A DNA stretch of 47,573 nucleotides from Clostridia bacterium (lineage in GTDB: Bacteria; Bacillota; Clostridia; Christensenellales; Borkfalkiaceae): positions 1 to 47,573 of the forward strand of contig JAFZXN010000069.1 of NCBI GenBank assembly GCA_017616695.1, in the 5' to 3' direction. Below the pieces are notes generated by a model, which made no database searches, was not told where the DNA came from, and saw only the letters and a list, made by a program, of their open reading frames with translations. The first letter of the stretch is position 1. Every line of letters starts with the position of its first letter. A program made the translations under genes and the position numbers. Shown here one piece after another: positions 26,640-36,477 of this stretch.

Positions 26640-27434
26640 ATGGAAATAGGCGTTTCAACAGCATCGCTTTTTTTGCGAATGTATAACGAGGACGCGGTCG
26701 GTACCCTCGATAAGCTCGGCGCGCGCGTTGCGGAAGTGTTTTTGAATACTTTTTCCGAATACACGAAAGAGTACGGGCAAAAACTAAACGAATTGAAAGG
26801 CGATCTCGATATCCATTCCGTTCACGTCGTGGTGACGCAGTACGAGCCGCAGCTTCTTGCTGAAAATCCGCGCGCATATAAGGACGCGCTCGGTTATTTC
26901 GAGAGCGTTCTTGCCTGTGCGGCGGCTATGGGCGCAAAAAATTATACTTTTCACGGAAAAGCTTATTATAAACGCTTGGATCGTATCGAAAATTACGATC
27001 TGACCGTAGAACGATTAAACGCTATCTGCGATCTTGCGGAAAAATACGGCGTCGAGGTGTGCCTTGAAAACGTTTTCTGGTGCACTTATAACAGAGTCGG
27101 CGTGTTTTCGCGGCTCAAAAACGATTGTAAAAAACTGCGATGCTGTCTTGATTTAAAGCAGGCGCGTTTATCGGGCTGTGACGTTTTCGATTATCTCGAC
27201 GAAATGGAAGGAAGATTGAACACCGTCCATCTGTCGGATTTTAACGCGTCGACCGGCAAAATGTGCTTGCCGGGAAAAGGGGATTTTGATTTTTACAAGC
27301 TGTTTTCGCGGCTTAAACAGGCAAATTTCAGCGGGAATATGCTTATCGAAGTATATAAAGACGATTACGGCGACCTGTCGGAGATAAGATCGTCTCTTGA
27401 ATATTTAAGAAAACTGAAAGACGAAATTTTTTGA
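26640..27434 (+). CDS. Sugar phosphate isomerase/epimerase-like TIM barrel protein
   Basis: A 264-residue protein of the AP-endonuclease-2/xylose-isomerase-like TIM barrel superfamily. Metal-ligand strands are recognisable: DIHSVHV, NYTFHGKA, VCLENV (Glu), CCLDLKQ (Asp), NTVHLSDF (His) and MLIEVYKD (Glu). The substrate cannot be told from sequence; members are sugar isomerases or epimerases, inosose dehydratase-like enzymes or endonuclease IV. I use ATG 26640 because MEIGVSTASLF is the usual first beta strand. The upstream TTG at 26610 adds non-conserved residues. It sits between hpf and pgi, so a sugar-phosphate role is plausible. Confidence 0.75.
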   Translation: MEIGVSTASLFLRMYNEDAVGTLDKLGARVAEVFLNTFSEYTKEYGQKLNELKGDLDIHSVHVVVTQYEPQLLAENPRAYKDALGYFESVLACAAAMGAKNYTFHGKAYYKRLDRIENYDLTVERLNAICDLAEKYGVEVCLENVFWCTYNRVGVFSRLKNDCKKLRCCLDLKQARLSGCDVFDYLDEMEGRLNTVHLSDFNASTGKMCLPGKGDFDFYKLFSRLKQANFSGNMLIEVYKDDYGDLSEIRSSLEYLRKLKDEIF

Positions 27435-27445
27435 GGAGATTTTTT

Positions 27446-28873
27446 ATGCAACTTAACGAAAAAACTTGTAACGAAATGAGAATAAGATTCGATTACAATA
27501 ACATGATGAGCGAGTTCGTGGGGGAAGAAGGTATTCCCCGCGAGCTGCTTTTGGCAAACAAAAAACTTTGTAAAGAGGCTTTCGATATCGTTCAAAAAAA
27601 TCGCGGCAAAGATATGATGGGGTGGGCGCAACTGCCGTACGATCAGGAAGAAGTCGTCGAAGATATCTTGAAAACGGCTGAAAAAGTGCGCGAAAAATTC
27701 AAATATTTCGTGGTTTTGGGTATCGGCGGCAGCGCGCTCGGCCCGATAGCCGTTTTCAACGCGTTAAAGCATCTTCACTATAACGACCTTCCCGACGACA
27801 AGCGCGGCGGCCCGAAGTTTTACGTCGAAGACAACGTGGATCCCGAAAGAATGGCGGCTCTTCTCGACGTTATCGAGCTTGACAAAACCTGCTTCAACGT
27901 TATAACAAAAAGCGGTTCGACGAGCGAAACTATGTCGCAGTATCTCATCGTTTGGGATATCCTTACGAAGGCCTTCGGCGACAAAGCCAAAGACCATATG
28001 ATAGCCACGACTTCCGCGTCTAAAGGCAATCTCATCAAACTTGCCCAAAAAGAGGGGTTAAAGACCTTTTATATCCCCGATGGTGTTGGCGGAAGGTTCT
28101 CCGAATTATGCCCCGTAGGGCTTTTGCCCGCGGCAGTCCTCGGAATAGATATCCGCGCTATGTTAAAGGGCGCCGAATGTATGGATAAAAGGTGCATATC
28201 TTCCGACTTTGCTACAAACCCCGCCATGGCGTTTGCTATCTTACAATATATAGCTTACGGGCGCGGAAAGAATATTTCCGTTATGATGCCTTACGCCGAT
28301 TCGTTAAGGTATATTGCCGACTGGTATTGCCAGCTGTGGGCGGAAAGTATAGGGAAAGACATCAAAAAGGACGGTACGAAGGCCAACGTAGGTCAGACGC
28401 CCGTCAAATCGCTCGGCGTTACCGATCAGCACAGTCAGGTACAGCTTTACACCGAAGGCCCGTTCGACAAGGTTGTGACGTTTATCGCCGTCGATAAATA
28501 CAGGGCGACGGTCACTATACCGAACGGCTGTGAAGAATTTCCCAACGTAAACTTCCTTTGCGGACACACGATGAACGAACTTATAACTACGGAAATGAAC
28601 GCTACGGCCTACGCGCTCAATCAGAAGGCTCGTTTGAATAACACCGTATATCTTCCCGAAGTCAACGAGTTCACGATCGGCGGACTACTGTTTATGTTCG
28701 AGCTTGCAACGGCTTATATCGGCGAAATGTTCGGCATCGATACTTACAATCAGCCGGGCGTCGAGGGCGGCAAGAACGCCACTTACGCCATGTTCGGAAG
28801 AGCGGGCTACGAACAAAAGCGCGCGGAATTAAACAGCGCGCCCGCCAAAAAGAAAGAATATATCTGTGAATAA
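27446..28873 (+). CDS. pgi: Glucose-6-phosphate isomerase
   Basis: Interconverts glucose-6-phosphate and fructose-6-phosphate in glycolysis and gluconeogenesis. Substrate-phosphate and active-site segments are present: VLGIGGSALGP, the SIS motif TKSGSTSETMSQY, GVGGRFSELCPVGLLP, and the C-terminal NQPGVEGGKNATYAMFGR with the catalytic Lys. The 475-residue length suits the Firmicute type. ATG 27446 follows GAGGAG ideally, and the gene starts 11 bases after the TIM-barrel gene, so the two are one unit. Confidence 0.96.
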   Translation: MQLNEKTCNEMRIRFDYNNMMSEFVGEEGIPRELLLANKKLCKEAFDIVQKNRGKDMMGWAQLPYDQEEVVEDILKTAEKVREKFKYFVVLGIGGSALGPIAVFNALKHLHYNDLPDDKRGGPKFYVEDNVDPERMAALLDVIELDKTCFNVITKSGSTSETMSQYLIVWDILTKAFGDKAKDHMIATTSASKGNLIKLAQKEGLKTFYIPDGVGGRFSELCPVGLLPAAVLGIDIRAMLKGAECMDKRCISSDFATNPAMAFAILQYIAYGRGKNISVMMPYADSLRYIADWYCQLWAESIGKDIKKDGTKANVGQTPVKSLGVTDQHSQVQLYTEGPFDKVVTFIAVDKYRATVTIPNGCEEFPNVNFLCGHTMNELITTEMNATAYALNQKARLNNTVYLPEVNEFTIGGLLFMFELATAYIGEMFGIDTYNQPGVEGGKNATYAMFGRAGYEQKRAELNSAPAKKKEYICE

Positions 28874-28961
28874 TAATTTAAACCATTTTATGTGTTTCAT
28901 AAAAACTTTCAAAATCGCAGATAAATTCGGTGATTTATAAAATTATTACGTTTGAGGTCTT

Positions 28962-30503
28962 ATGAAAAAGATACTTATAGTCGGGGCAGGCCCCGCAGGG
29001 CTGACCGCCGGCTACGAGCTTGTAAAAAATAAGGAAAACGAGGTCGTTATCTTAGAGGAAAGCGACGTTCTCGGCGGTATTTCGCAGACGGTGAGATATA
29101 ACGGTAACCGAATGGATATCGGCGGGCACAGGTTCTTTTCCAAAGACGACGAGATAATGGATTGGTGGCGGGAGCTTATGCCGCTGCAGGGCGCTCCCTC
29201 CTTCGACGATAAAAAGCTGTTACGCGAAAGTAAATTGTCGGAAAACGGTCCCGATCCCGAAACAGACGACGTCGTTATGCTCTGCCGCCACAGGATCTCG
29301 AGGATATATTATAAGAAACATTTCTTCGATTATCCCATCAGCATGAAGTGGTCGACCATAAAAAATATGGGCTTTTTCACGACGCTCAAAGCCGGTTTTT
29401 CATATCTTTTTGCCTGCGTTTTCAAAAAAAAGGAGACCAATCTCGAAAATTTCTATATCAACCGTTTCGGAAAAGTTCTGTACGGAATGTTTTTCGAAGG
29501 GTATACCGCCAAGCTTTGGGGCAGGCACCCGAGCGAGATATCCGCGGAATGGGGCGCGCAGAGAGTCAAAGGTCTTTCCATACGCGCCATGCTCAAAGAT
29601 ATTTTCGGCAAGATATTCAGGAAAAAGAACAGAAAAGTCGAAACTTCTCTGATCGAGGAATTCTGGTATCCGAAATACGGTCCGGGGCAACTTTGGGAGC
29701 TCGTGGGCGAAAAATTTACCGAAAACGGCGGAAAGATCATCAAAAATTGTTCTGTTAAACGTATTCTGACCGATAACGGAAAAATTACCGCCGTTATTGC
29801 CGATAACGGCGGAGTCGAACAAACTTTCTATTCAGACGAATTAATCTCGTCGATGCCGATAAAAGACCTTGTTAAAGGACTTGAAGGAGCCGACGAAGAT
29901 ACCGTCCGTATAGCGGAAGGGCTTCCGTATAGGGATTTCGTGACCGTCGGGCTTTTGGTCGATAAGCTTAAAATCAAAAACGAGACGAATATTAAAACGC
30001 TCGGCGATATCGTGCCCGATTGCTGGATATACGTTCAGGATACGGGCGTAAAGCTCGGCAGGATACAGATATTCAACAACTGGTCGCCGTATATGGTCGC
30101 CGATCCCGAAAAATACGTTTGGATGGGGCTTGAATACTTCTGCACGGAGGGCGACGAGTTCTGGTCTCTTTCGGAAAAGGAAACGGTCGATCTTGCCGTT
30201 TCAGAGCTGAAAAAGATAGGCGTTTTAGCCGACGACAGCGTTATTTTCGACAGCCATCGTGAGAGGATAAAGAAGGCTTACCCTGCGTATTTCGATACTT
30301 ATGCGGAATTTGACAAGGTGAAAAATCACCTTAACGGCTTTGAAAATCTGTATTGCGTGGGAAGAAACGGTCAGCACCGCTACAACAATATGGATCACTC
30401 TATGTCGACTGCGATACTTGCTGCAAAAGCCATAGAAACGGGCGAAGGAAAGAGCGGGATATGGGACGTGAATACGGAGAAAGCGTATCACGAGAAGAAA
30501 TGA
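28962..30503 (+). CDS. NAD(P)/FAD-dependent oxidoreductase, amine-oxidase/UDP-galactopyranose-mutase-like
   Basis: A 513-residue flavoprotein. The Rossmann dinucleotide motif is [15 protein letters not shown] at 5-19, followed by [17 protein letters not shown] and the [12 protein letters not shown] segment typical of NAD(P)-binding amine-oxidase-like proteins used in surface glycan synthesis. C-terminally [20 protein letters not shown] closes the FAD site. The overall pattern recalls UDP-galactopyranose mutase and its uncharacterised relatives, but the exact reaction cannot be read. No signal peptide. It precedes a membrane glycosyltransferase, so an envelope glycan or lipid-linked sugar role is likely. 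Confidence 0.75.
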   Translation: MKKILIVGAGPAGLTAGYELVKNKENEVVILEESDVLGGISQTVRYNGNRMDIGGHRFFSKDDEIMDWWRELMPLQGAPSFDDKKLLRESKLSENGPDPETDDVVMLCRHRISRIYYKKHFFDYPISMKWSTIKNMGFFTTLKAGFSYLFACVFKKKETNLENFYINRFGKVLYGMFFEGYTAKLWGRHPSEISAEWGAQRVKGLSIRAMLKDIFGKIFRKKNRKVETSLIEEFWYPKYGPGQLWELVGEKFTENGGKIIKNCSVKRILTDNGKITAVIADNGGVEQTFYSDELISSMPIKDLVKGLEGADEDTVRIAEGLPYRDFVTVGLLVDKLKIKNETNIKTLGDIVPDCWIYVQDTGVKLGRIQIFNNWSPYMVADPEKYVWMGLEYFCTEGDEFWSLSEKETVDLAVSELKKIGVLADDSVIFDSHRERIKKAYPAYFDTYAEFDKVKNHLNGFENLYCVGRNGQHRYNNMDHSMSTAILAAKAIETGEGKSGIWDVNTEKAYHEKK

Positions 30504-30603
30504 TGTACCGCTGACTGCCGATTTTAAGACCGCTTGCGCGGCGCGACGTACGCGAGCGCGGCTTGCGCGTTGCGGTCGTCAAGAAAATATGTAATACGTG
30601 TGA

Positions 30604-30624
30604 TCGGGCGGCAGAGCCGCCCGA
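30604..30624. repeat. GC-rich palindrome between the flavoprotein and glycosyltransferase genes
   Basis: A perfect hairpin TCGGGCGGC / GCCGCCCGA with loop AGA. Just before it (30531-30575) is a short block unusually rich in CGCG/GCGC steps. There is no T-run, so it is not a classical terminator. It resembles a REP-type element, and the hairpin at the very start of the window (1-20) is built in the same way, but no copies are visible elsewhere. Confidence 0.45.
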
Positions 30625-30644
30625 CGCGTAGTTAAATTATTGCA

Positions 30645-32429
30645 ATGAATGAGAAATTCAAAAATCTGTTTGTCGACGGGAGGAAACACCCGTTCGGGTA
30701 TCTTAAAAAGCACCCCGTGATATTGACGGCGCTGATTATTCTGGCGCTTTCGGCGGTGACTTTTTGCGAACAGAATTATATCTCGGAAAGCAGTATCTTT
30801 TTTGCGTTCGCGCTTTTATCGGTCGCGTCGTTCGGCGTTTCGCTTATAGCGGCGTGCTGCGGGCTGAAAAGGTGGTATTCCGTTATATTGTTTTTCTTTT
30901 TGCTGATCTCTTCGTATCTTTTTCTATATTATTTGCGACAGGCTCCGAGAAAGGCGGGGTATATCTATATCGTTGCGATAGCGGCGCTTGCAGTCGTGTT
31001 TATCGTACTCCTTTTGACAAAGCAACTGACCGTCGAACGCGTTATCATATTACTGTTTTTAGCGGGCGTTATGCTCCGATTTACGTACGTTTTATATACT
31101 TCGCCGTCGACTCGTCAGCACGACGTGTACAAATTCGGCGACAGCGGACATTCGGGTTATATCAGATACTTGTATGAGAACGGGCATTTGCCCGACTTCG
31201 ACGTGACCGAGAAAGACCAGTTTTACCACCCGCCGTTGCACCATATAATAGCGGCGGTCTGGTGGAATATCCTTTCCGCTTTCGGGGTAGCCGACAAGTA
31301 CGCTCAGTCGTCCATACAAACGCTTACTCTTTTCTATTCGTCGGTTTCGCTCATTATTTCGTACAAACTCTTAAAAGAGTTCAAAATACACGGCGCGGCG
31401 CTTATAGCCGTTTTCGCCGTACTTGCGTTCCACCCTACGTTCGTAATTTTTTCGGCGAGCATAAACAACGATATACTATCCGTAACGTTTATGCTTCTTG
31501 CCGTTTTGTATTCGGTGAAGTGGTACCGCTCGCGATCGTTCAAGGATATAATGATAATAGCCGCGGCTGTCGGCCTTGGAATGATGACCAAGCTTTCGGC
31601 GTACATGGTAGCGTTCGGGATAGCGTTTTTATTCCTTTTCGCGTTCATAAAAGATATAAAGAACTTCAAAAAATACCTTATCCAATTTGCGGCGTTTGCC
31701 GTCTTATGCGTGCCGCTGGCTTTATGGTGGGAGATCCGTAACGCCATATTGTACGACGTGCCGATAGCCTACGTTCAAAGGCTCTCGAATACCTCCTGGC
31801 AGTACGTGGGCGACGTTCCCGTTCTCACCCGTTTATTCGATTTTTCAAAGCTTTTTAATGCGCCGGTCTTCGATCAATGGACCAACCGCGGCGATAAGCT
31901 CTATAACGAATATAACCCTATGATCTCGCTTTTGAAAACGTCCGTTTTCGGAGAATATATCAACGATTTCGGCGCGTTTTCGGCAATAACCGCCGCGGCC
32001 GGTACGCTGTTTTGGAGCAATCTTATAATAGCTTTTTTAAGCGTGGTCGCGCTCGGATATACGATCTTTTCGGCTATACGCTTTAAGGCGTTTAAAAACG
32101 GAACTGTCGATATCGGGTACGCTTCGATAATAATAACGGGCGCTTTGATGCTTATATTCTATTACGTTTTCTGCTTTACCTATCCGCACCACTGCACGGA
32201 AAATATAAGATACGTCAGCCCCTTGATAGTTTTAGGGTGCGTGTTCATCGGAAGAACGCTTTGCGACGTCAAAGACGGGCTTTTATGCGGAGAACCGCCG
32301 ATACCGGATAAAGAGCCGAAGCGGACGAATAAAGCCGTTACGATACCTTTATACGTCGCTACGATATGCCTTATAACGGTTTTTTGCGTTTCCTCTTCCA
32401 CAATGTTCCTTCAAATGGCGATAGCCTGA
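30645..32429 (+). CDS. Membrane glycosyltransferase, GT39/ArnT-like (GT-C fold)
   Basis: A 594-residue polytopic protein with about 11-13 membrane helices. The first extracellular loop carries the acidic motif of GT-C enzymes (GDSGHSGYIRYLYENGHLP, then DQFYHPPLHHIIAAVWW), which resembles dolichyl-phosphate-mannose transferases and ArnT. A long helical bundle and a C-terminal FTYPHHCTENIRYV loop follow. Such enzymes take a sugar from a polyprenyl-phosphate carrier and put it on protein, lipid A or wall polymer outside the membrane. The acceptor is unknown. It is followed by a strong terminator. Confidence 0.82.
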   Translation: MNEKFKNLFVDGRKHPFGYLKKHPVILTALIILALSAVTFCEQNYISESSIFFAFALLSVASFGVSLIAACCGLKRWYSVILFFFLLISSYLFLYYLRQAPRKAGYIYIVAIAALAVVFIVLLLTKQLTVERVIILLFLAGVMLRFTYVLYTSPSTRQHDVYKFGDSGHSGYIRYLYENGHLPDFDVTEKDQFYHPPLHHIIAAVWWNILSAFGVADKYAQSSIQTLTLFYSSVSLIISYKLLKEFKIHGAALIAVFAVLAFHPTFVIFSASINNDILSVTFMLLAVLYSVKWYRSRSFKDIMIIAAAVGLGMMTKLSAYMVAFGIAFLFLFAFIKDIKNFKKYLIQFAAFAVLCVPLALWWEIRNAILYDVPIAYVQRLSNTSWQYVGDVPVLTRLFDFSKLFNAPVFDQWTNRGDKLYNEYNPMISLLKTSVFGEYINDFGAFSAITAAAGTLFWSNLIIAFLSVVALGYTIFSAIRFKAFKNGTVDIGYASIIITGALMLIFYYVFCFTYPHHCTENIRYVSPLIVLGCVFIGRTLCDVKDGLLCGEPPIPDKEPKRTNKAVTIPLYVATICLITVFCVSSSTMFLQMAIA

Positions 32430-32454
32430 ATCAAAGCGAAAAGCAAACTTTTTG

Positions 32455-32483
32455 CCGACGGTAAATGCCGTCGGTATTTTTTT
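32455..32483 (+). terminator. Intrinsic terminator after the glycosyltransferase
   Basis: Stem CCGACGG / CCGTCGG with loop TAAATG, followed by TATTTTTTT. It ends the flavoprotein-glycosyltransferase unit 26 bases after the stop codon. Confidence 0.85.
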
Positions 32484-32563
32484 GTGTCGGGCACTACGTA
32501 TATAAGAGTTATTTCCGCTTTCAAAAAATTTCGTCGCTATTTTACAAAATACACGAAAAACGT

Positions 32564-32592
32564 TTGACAATGCGCGCGCGTTTATATATAAT
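32564..32592 (+). promoter_or_regulatory. Consensus σA promoter of the polyamine regulator/transport operon
   Basis: TTGACA (32564-32569), 17 bases, TATAAT (32587-32592): a full consensus match. The spacer contains an unusual run of alternating GC (TGCGCGCGCG). About 100 bases of untranslated leader follow before the regulator gene. Confidence 0.9.
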
Positions 32593-32606
32593 GTTCGTTG
32601 TTTAGG

Positions 32607-32662
32607 AAAAATAAACTTTTGATTTAGTGAGATAAGCAACGCAAAACGCAAAGTTTATTTTT
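32607..32662. promoter_or_regulatory. 13-bp inverted repeat in the leader, possible operator
   Basis: AAAAATAAACTTT (32607-32619) recurs as its exact complement AAAGTTTATTTTT (32650-32662), separated by 30 bases. It lies just downstream of the consensus promoter and ahead of an XRE-cupin regulator gene. It could be a pair of operator half-sites for that regulator or a long leader stem-loop. The stem is mostly AT, with no following T-run. Confidence 0.5.
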
Positions 32663-32690
32663 ACATAACTTTCGTATCGGAGCGTTTATT

Positions 32691-33224
32691 ATGGAAATAG
32701 GCGTAAAAATCAAAGCGTTAAGGTTGAAAAACAATCTGACGCAGGAAGAGCTCGCCGACAGGTGCGAGCTGACGAAAGGCTTTATAAGCCAGCTTGAAAA
32801 CGACGTTGCCAACCCGTCTATAGAAACCCTGAACGATATACTGATCGTACTCGGCACCAATCTCGGCGAATTTTTCTATAACGAGGAGAGCGAGCCGCTC
32901 GTATTCCATAAGGAAGACTGTTTTTCCAAGGACTACGGCGACAGCGTTATAACGTGGCTCGTTCCGTCGGCGCAGAAAAACGCCATGGAGCCGATACTTC
33001 TCGATCTTAACGAAAAGGGCGCTACCGAATCGGATATGCCGCACGAAGGCGAAGAATTCGGTTACGTCATTTCGGGCAAGATAAAAGTTACGGTCGGCAA
33101 GCGTTCTTTTATAGCAAAAAAGGGCGAAACGTTCTATTACAAATCGGACAAAAAGCATTCGCTTGAAAACGTTTCCGACTCCAAGGCGACGGTCCTATGG
33201 ATATCCTGTCCGCCGAATTTTTGA
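32691..33224 (+). CDS. XRE-family regulator with C-terminal cupin domain (PuuR-like)
   Basis: A 177-residue transcription regulator. The helix-turn-helix (residues 5-60) contains NLTQEELADRCELTKGFISQLE. The cupin_2 domain (about 105-175) contains PHEGEEFGYVISGKIKVTVG and GETFYYKSDKKHSLEN. This architecture is found in PuuR and related regulators that sense polyamines or other small molecules through the cupin. It is the first gene of the pot operon (15 bases before potA), so it very likely regulates polyamine uptake, perhaps through the inverted repeat in its own leader. Confidence 0.88.
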   Translation: MEIGVKIKALRLKNNLTQEELADRCELTKGFISQLENDVANPSIETLNDILIVLGTNLGEFFYNEESEPLVFHKEDCFSKDYGDSVITWLVPSAQKNAMEPILLDLNEKGATESDMPHEGEEFGYVISGKIKVTVGKRSFIAKKGETFYYKSDKKHSLENVSDSKATVLWISCPPNF

Positions 33225-33239
33225 TGCGAGGTACATAAG

Positions 33240-34739
33240 ATGAACGATCTTAACAGAATCAAACCTGCCGAAACGGCGGCTACCGTCAATCAGACGGCGA
33301 AAAAATCCGATAATATCATAGAAGTCAAAGGTATAACCAAAGTGTTCGACGGCGTTACCGTTCTCGACGATCTGAGCCTCGGCATAAAGCGCGGGCAGTT
33401 CGTGACGCTTCTCGGCCCGTCGGGCTGCGGCAAAACGACTTTATTGAGACTTATTGCGGGTTTCGAGACTCCGACGGAAGGCGAAATATATATCGAGGGC
33501 GTTCCCATAACGTCCATTCCTCCCTTTAAGCGCCCCGTCAATACGGTTTTTCAGAAATACGCGCTGTTTCCGCATCTCAACGTTTTCAAAAACGTCGCTT
33601 TCGGATTGAAGCTCAAAAAGATCCCCGACGAAAACTCGAAAAAAGGCTATCGCAAATTCACCAAAGCCGAGATAGCGGAAAAGGTCAATAAGGCATTAAA
33701 ACTCGTCGGCCTTGAAGATTACGGCCATCGCGACGTCAATTCCTTGTCCGGAGGTCAGCAGCAAAGGGTGGCTATAGCGAGGGCTATAGTATGCGAGCCG
33801 AAAGTTCTTCTTCTCGACGAACCGCTCGGCGCTCTCGATCTCAAAATGCGTAAGGAAATGCAGATCGAGCTCAAAAAGATGCACGAAGACCTCGGCATAA
33901 CCTTCATTTTCGTCACTCACGACCAGGAAGAGGCGCTCACCATGTCGGATATGGTCGTAGTAATAAACGACGGCGTTATCCAGCAGGTAGCCCGCCCCAA
34001 GAAGATATACGACGAGCCTTCCAACGCCTTCGTCGCCGACTTTATAGGCGAATCCAACATTTTGTCGGGCGTTATGGAAAAGGATTACACGATAAACTTT
34101 TTCGGAAGATCGCTTCCTTGCGTAGACAAGGGCTTTGAAAAGAACGAAAAAGTCGACATCGTTATCCGCCCCGAGGATATCATTATTTGCGACGGAGCGG
34201 GGCACGGCCATTTTGACGGCAGAGTCGTTTCGACCGTCTTTAAAGGCACTTATTACGAAATGGAAGTCCTTACCGACGAATACGAATTTACCGTTCAGTC
34301 GCAGAAGGAATTTTCTGAAGGCGCCATCGTATCGCTCGAGATACTTCCCGACAGCATCCATATAATGAAGAAGATGCTGACGATAAATAAGTATCTCGGC
34401 AAAGTCACGGGCGAAAACTGCGTGGAATTTGCGGGCGGCGAATTTACGGTTGCTACCGACGGTTACGAAGCGGGCGACGAAGTTATCGTTTACGTTCCCT
34501 TCAACGCCGTAGAGCTTACCGACGACGAAGAGGACGGCGTTATCGGCGCAAACGTCACCCAAAGCTTATATAGAGGCAGTTATTATCAGGTACAGGTCTA
34601 TACCGACGACGATATCGACTTTTTCATCGACACCGCCGACGAATGGGATATGGACGACCGCGTAGGTATAAATATCGACGGCACGAAAGTCACTATCGAG
34701 CGTTACGATCCCGAAAAGGAGGCGCAAGGTGAAGAGTAG
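33240..34739 (+). CDS. potA: Spermidine/putrescine ABC transporter ATPase, extended C-terminus
   Basis: The ATPase of the PotABCD importer. Walker A is GPSGCGKT at 59-66, the Q-loop is [13 protein letters not shown], the signature [10 protein letters not shown] is near 168 and Walker [12 protein letters not shown] near 188. After the ATPase comes a TOBE_2 domain (about 320-380, [20 protein letters not shown]). A second, similar copy lies at the end (about 440-492, [20 protein letters not shown]). With 499 residues it is about 130 longer than E. coli PotA. A 20-residue non-conserved N-terminal leader precedes the first beta strand. Its stop overlaps the potB start. Confidence 0.93.
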   Translation: MNDLNRIKPAETAATVNQTAKKSDNIIEVKGITKVFDGVTVLDDLSLGIKRGQFVTLLGPSGCGKTTLLRLIAGFETPTEGEIYIEGVPITSIPPFKRPVNTVFQKYALFPHLNVFKNVAFGLKLKKIPDENSKKGYRKFTKAEIAEKVNKALKLVGLEDYGHRDVNSLSGGQQQRVAIARAIVCEPKVLLLDEPLGALDLKMRKEMQIELKKMHEDLGITFIFVTHDQEEALTMSDMVVVINDGVIQQVARPKKIYDEPSNAFVADFIGESNILSGVMEKDYTINFFGRSLPCVDKGFEKNEKVDIVIRPEDIIICDGAGHGHFDGRVVSTVFKGTYYEMEVLTDEYEFTVQSQKEFSEGAIVSLEILPDSIHIMKKMLTINKYLGKVTGENCVEFAGGEFTVATDGYEAGDEVIVYVPFNAVELTDDEEDGVIGANVTQSLYRGSYYQVQVYTDDDIDFFIDTADEWDMDDRVGINIDGTKVTIERYDPEKEAQGEE

Positions 34740-35550
34740 GCTAAAAGCTAAAGTATTTAAGCCCACGGCGTTTTCGTTCCCGTATCTTGCGGTGACGCTC
34801 GTATTCGTTATTTTTCCGCTTATACTCGTGCTTTTTTACGCGTTCAGAGGGGAAGACGGAAGCTTTACGGTCGATAATTTCGCACTCGTTTTTACGGAAG
34901 TCGAAAATTTGCGCCAGCTCGGCGCGACCATAGGTATAGCCGCTTTATCCACGGCGATATGTCTTATAATAGCCTATCCCGTGGCGTACGTTCTGGCGTC
35001 GTCGCCGTTCAACAAAATGGTGATATTGTCGCTTTTGTTCATCATTCCGATGTGGATAAACTTTATGCTCCGCATCTTCGCGCTCCAATCGCTCTTATCT
35101 ATGCTCGGAATGCAGAAAAGCTACGAGGCGGCGGTGATAGGTATGGTATACGACTTTTTCCCGTATATGCTTTTGCCGATATATACCGTTCTCGTCAATA
35201 TGGACAAAAGCTACGTTGAAGCTTCGAGAGATCTCGGTGCAAATTCTGTCGTAACGTTTTTAAAAGTCACGCTGCCGCTCTCGGTGCCGGGAGTCATAAG
35301 CGGGATAAGTATGATGTTCATGCCGATATTCAGCTCATACGCGATAACCAAAATGATGGGCGACGCCAACACGACCGTTATCGGCGCAAAGATAGCCAAC
35401 CTTTTCGAGAATCAGAATTACGGCAATTACGGGTATGGTTCGGCGCTGTCGTTCGTGCTCCTCGTAATAGTAATAGTGGTAATGCTCACGGGCAATTTCC
35501 TGTCGAACAGGACGATGAAAGCGCCAAAAGGAGGTAAAGTCAATGAATAA
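34729..35550 (+). CDS. potB: Spermidine/putrescine ABC transporter permease PotB
   Basis: An inner-membrane permease of 273 residues with six predicted helices. The EAA loop that contacts PotA is [22 protein letters not shown] at about 164-185. The start is GTG at 34729, with a strong ribosome binding site AAAAGGAGG (34714-34722) inside the end of potA. The overlap of 11 bases implies translational coupling. Confidence 0.92.
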   Translation: MKSRLKAKVFKPTAFSFPYLAVTLVFVIFPLILVLFYAFRGEDGSFTVDNFALVFTEVENLRQLGATIGIAALSTAICLIIAYPVAYVLASSPFNKMVILSLLFIIPMWINFMLRIFALQSLLSMLGMQKSYEAAVIGMVYDFFPYMLLPIYTVLVNMDKSYVEASRDLGANSVVTFLKVTLPLSVPGVISGISMMFMPIFSSYAITKMMGDANTTVIGAKIANLFENQNYGNYGYGSALSFVLLVIVIVVMLTGNFLSNRTMKAPKGGKVNE

Positions 35551-36379
35551 GACCTCTTCCCGCGTTTGGCTCGTTGCAAGATGGGCGATACTTATTGTCG
35601 TTTTGATAGCGATATATCTGCCGCTTCTTATGATAGTCGTTTATTCGTTCAGTTCGGCGAAATCCGTCGGCGGCGAATTCGGCACTTTTACGGTCGCTCT
35701 TTACGGAAAGCTTTTCGACAACAAAAAGCTGCTTGACGCAACGCTCAATACGCTTATAATAGGGCTTATTTCGGCGTTCGTTGCCACCATTTTGGGAACT
35801 ACCGCGTCTGTCGGCATCCACTATATGCGCCGAAATTTCCGCGCCGCGGTCGAAGCGTCTTCGCAGATAACCGTCGTCAACGCCGAGATAGTTACGGCAA
35901 TGGGATTTTTCCTGCTTATGATATTTATGCGCGACTTTATCTCTTTGCCCGTCAATTTCGGTATGACCTGGCTTATTATCGCGCACATAGTAATAACGAC
36001 TCCTTACGTCATTCTGACCGTTTCGCCGAGACTTAAACAGCTCAACCCCAATCTTCTGGAGGCGAGCATGGATCTCGGAGCCGGACCTATGAGAAGCCTT
36101 ATAACGGTAATGCTTCCGCAACTTGCGGGGGCGATGGTATCGGGCTTTGCGCTTGCGTTCACGCTCTCTCTCGACGATTTCGTTATAACAAACATAAACA
36201 CTTTCGGCTCGAATATCGACACGATATCGACCTTCGTCTATTCGGGGATCCGCAAAAAGGGTATCCCGATAGAAATAAGAGCGCTTTCCACTATTATTTT
36301 CGTTATAGTTCTGACCGCGCTCATTATCTATAACGTAGTCAAAAACAAAAAGGCGAAAGAACAAAAAAAGTCTTTTTAA
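35543..36379 (+). CDS. potC: Spermidine/putrescine ABC transporter permease PotC
   Basis: The second permease, 278 residues with six helices. Its EAA loop is EASMDLGAGPMRSLITVMLPQL at about 173-194, followed by SLDDFVITNINTFGSNIDTIS, typical of PotC. The start overlaps the end of potB by eight bases, with AGGAGG just before it. Confidence 0.93.
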   Translation: MNKTSSRVWLVARWAILIVVLIAIYLPLLMIVVYSFSSAKSVGGEFGTFTVALYGKLFDNKKLLDATLNTLIIGLISAFVATILGTTASVGIHYMRRNFRAAVEASSQITVVNAEIVTAMGFFLLMIFMRDFISLPVNFGMTWLIIAHIVITTPYVILTVSPRLKQLNPNLLEASMDLGAGPMRSLITVMLPQLAGAMVSGFALAFTLSLDDFVITNINTFGSNIDTISTFVYSGIRKKGIPIEIRALSTIIFVIVLTALIIYNVVKNKKAKEQKKSF

Positions 36380-36391
36380 AACCTCAAAAGC

Positions 36392-36419
36392 CTTATTTTC
36401 CCGACGAAAGCGGGATAAG
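36392..36419 (+). other. Bulged hairpin between potC and potD
   Basis: CTTAT-TTT-CCCG pairs with CGGG-ATAAG across a seven-base loop, leaving the TTT as a bulge. It may protect the potABC message or attenuate transcription, but there is no T-run. A smaller CGCG-ATTTTT-CGCG hairpin follows at about 36434. Function unproven. Confidence 0.3.
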
Positions 36420-36477
36420 AATCAATTAATTAACGCGATTTTTCGCGACAAAAGATCAATATTTTGGAGGACCGAAT

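Noticed and set aside
33696-34562. A 288-codon minus-strand frame opposite potA
   Set aside because: It lies wholly within potA, has no recognisable domain and mirrors the codon pattern of the true gene.
35540-36364. A 274-codon minus-strand frame opposite potC
   Set aside because: It covers the conserved potC gene exactly in antisense and is an Arg/Tyr-rich shadow without motifs.
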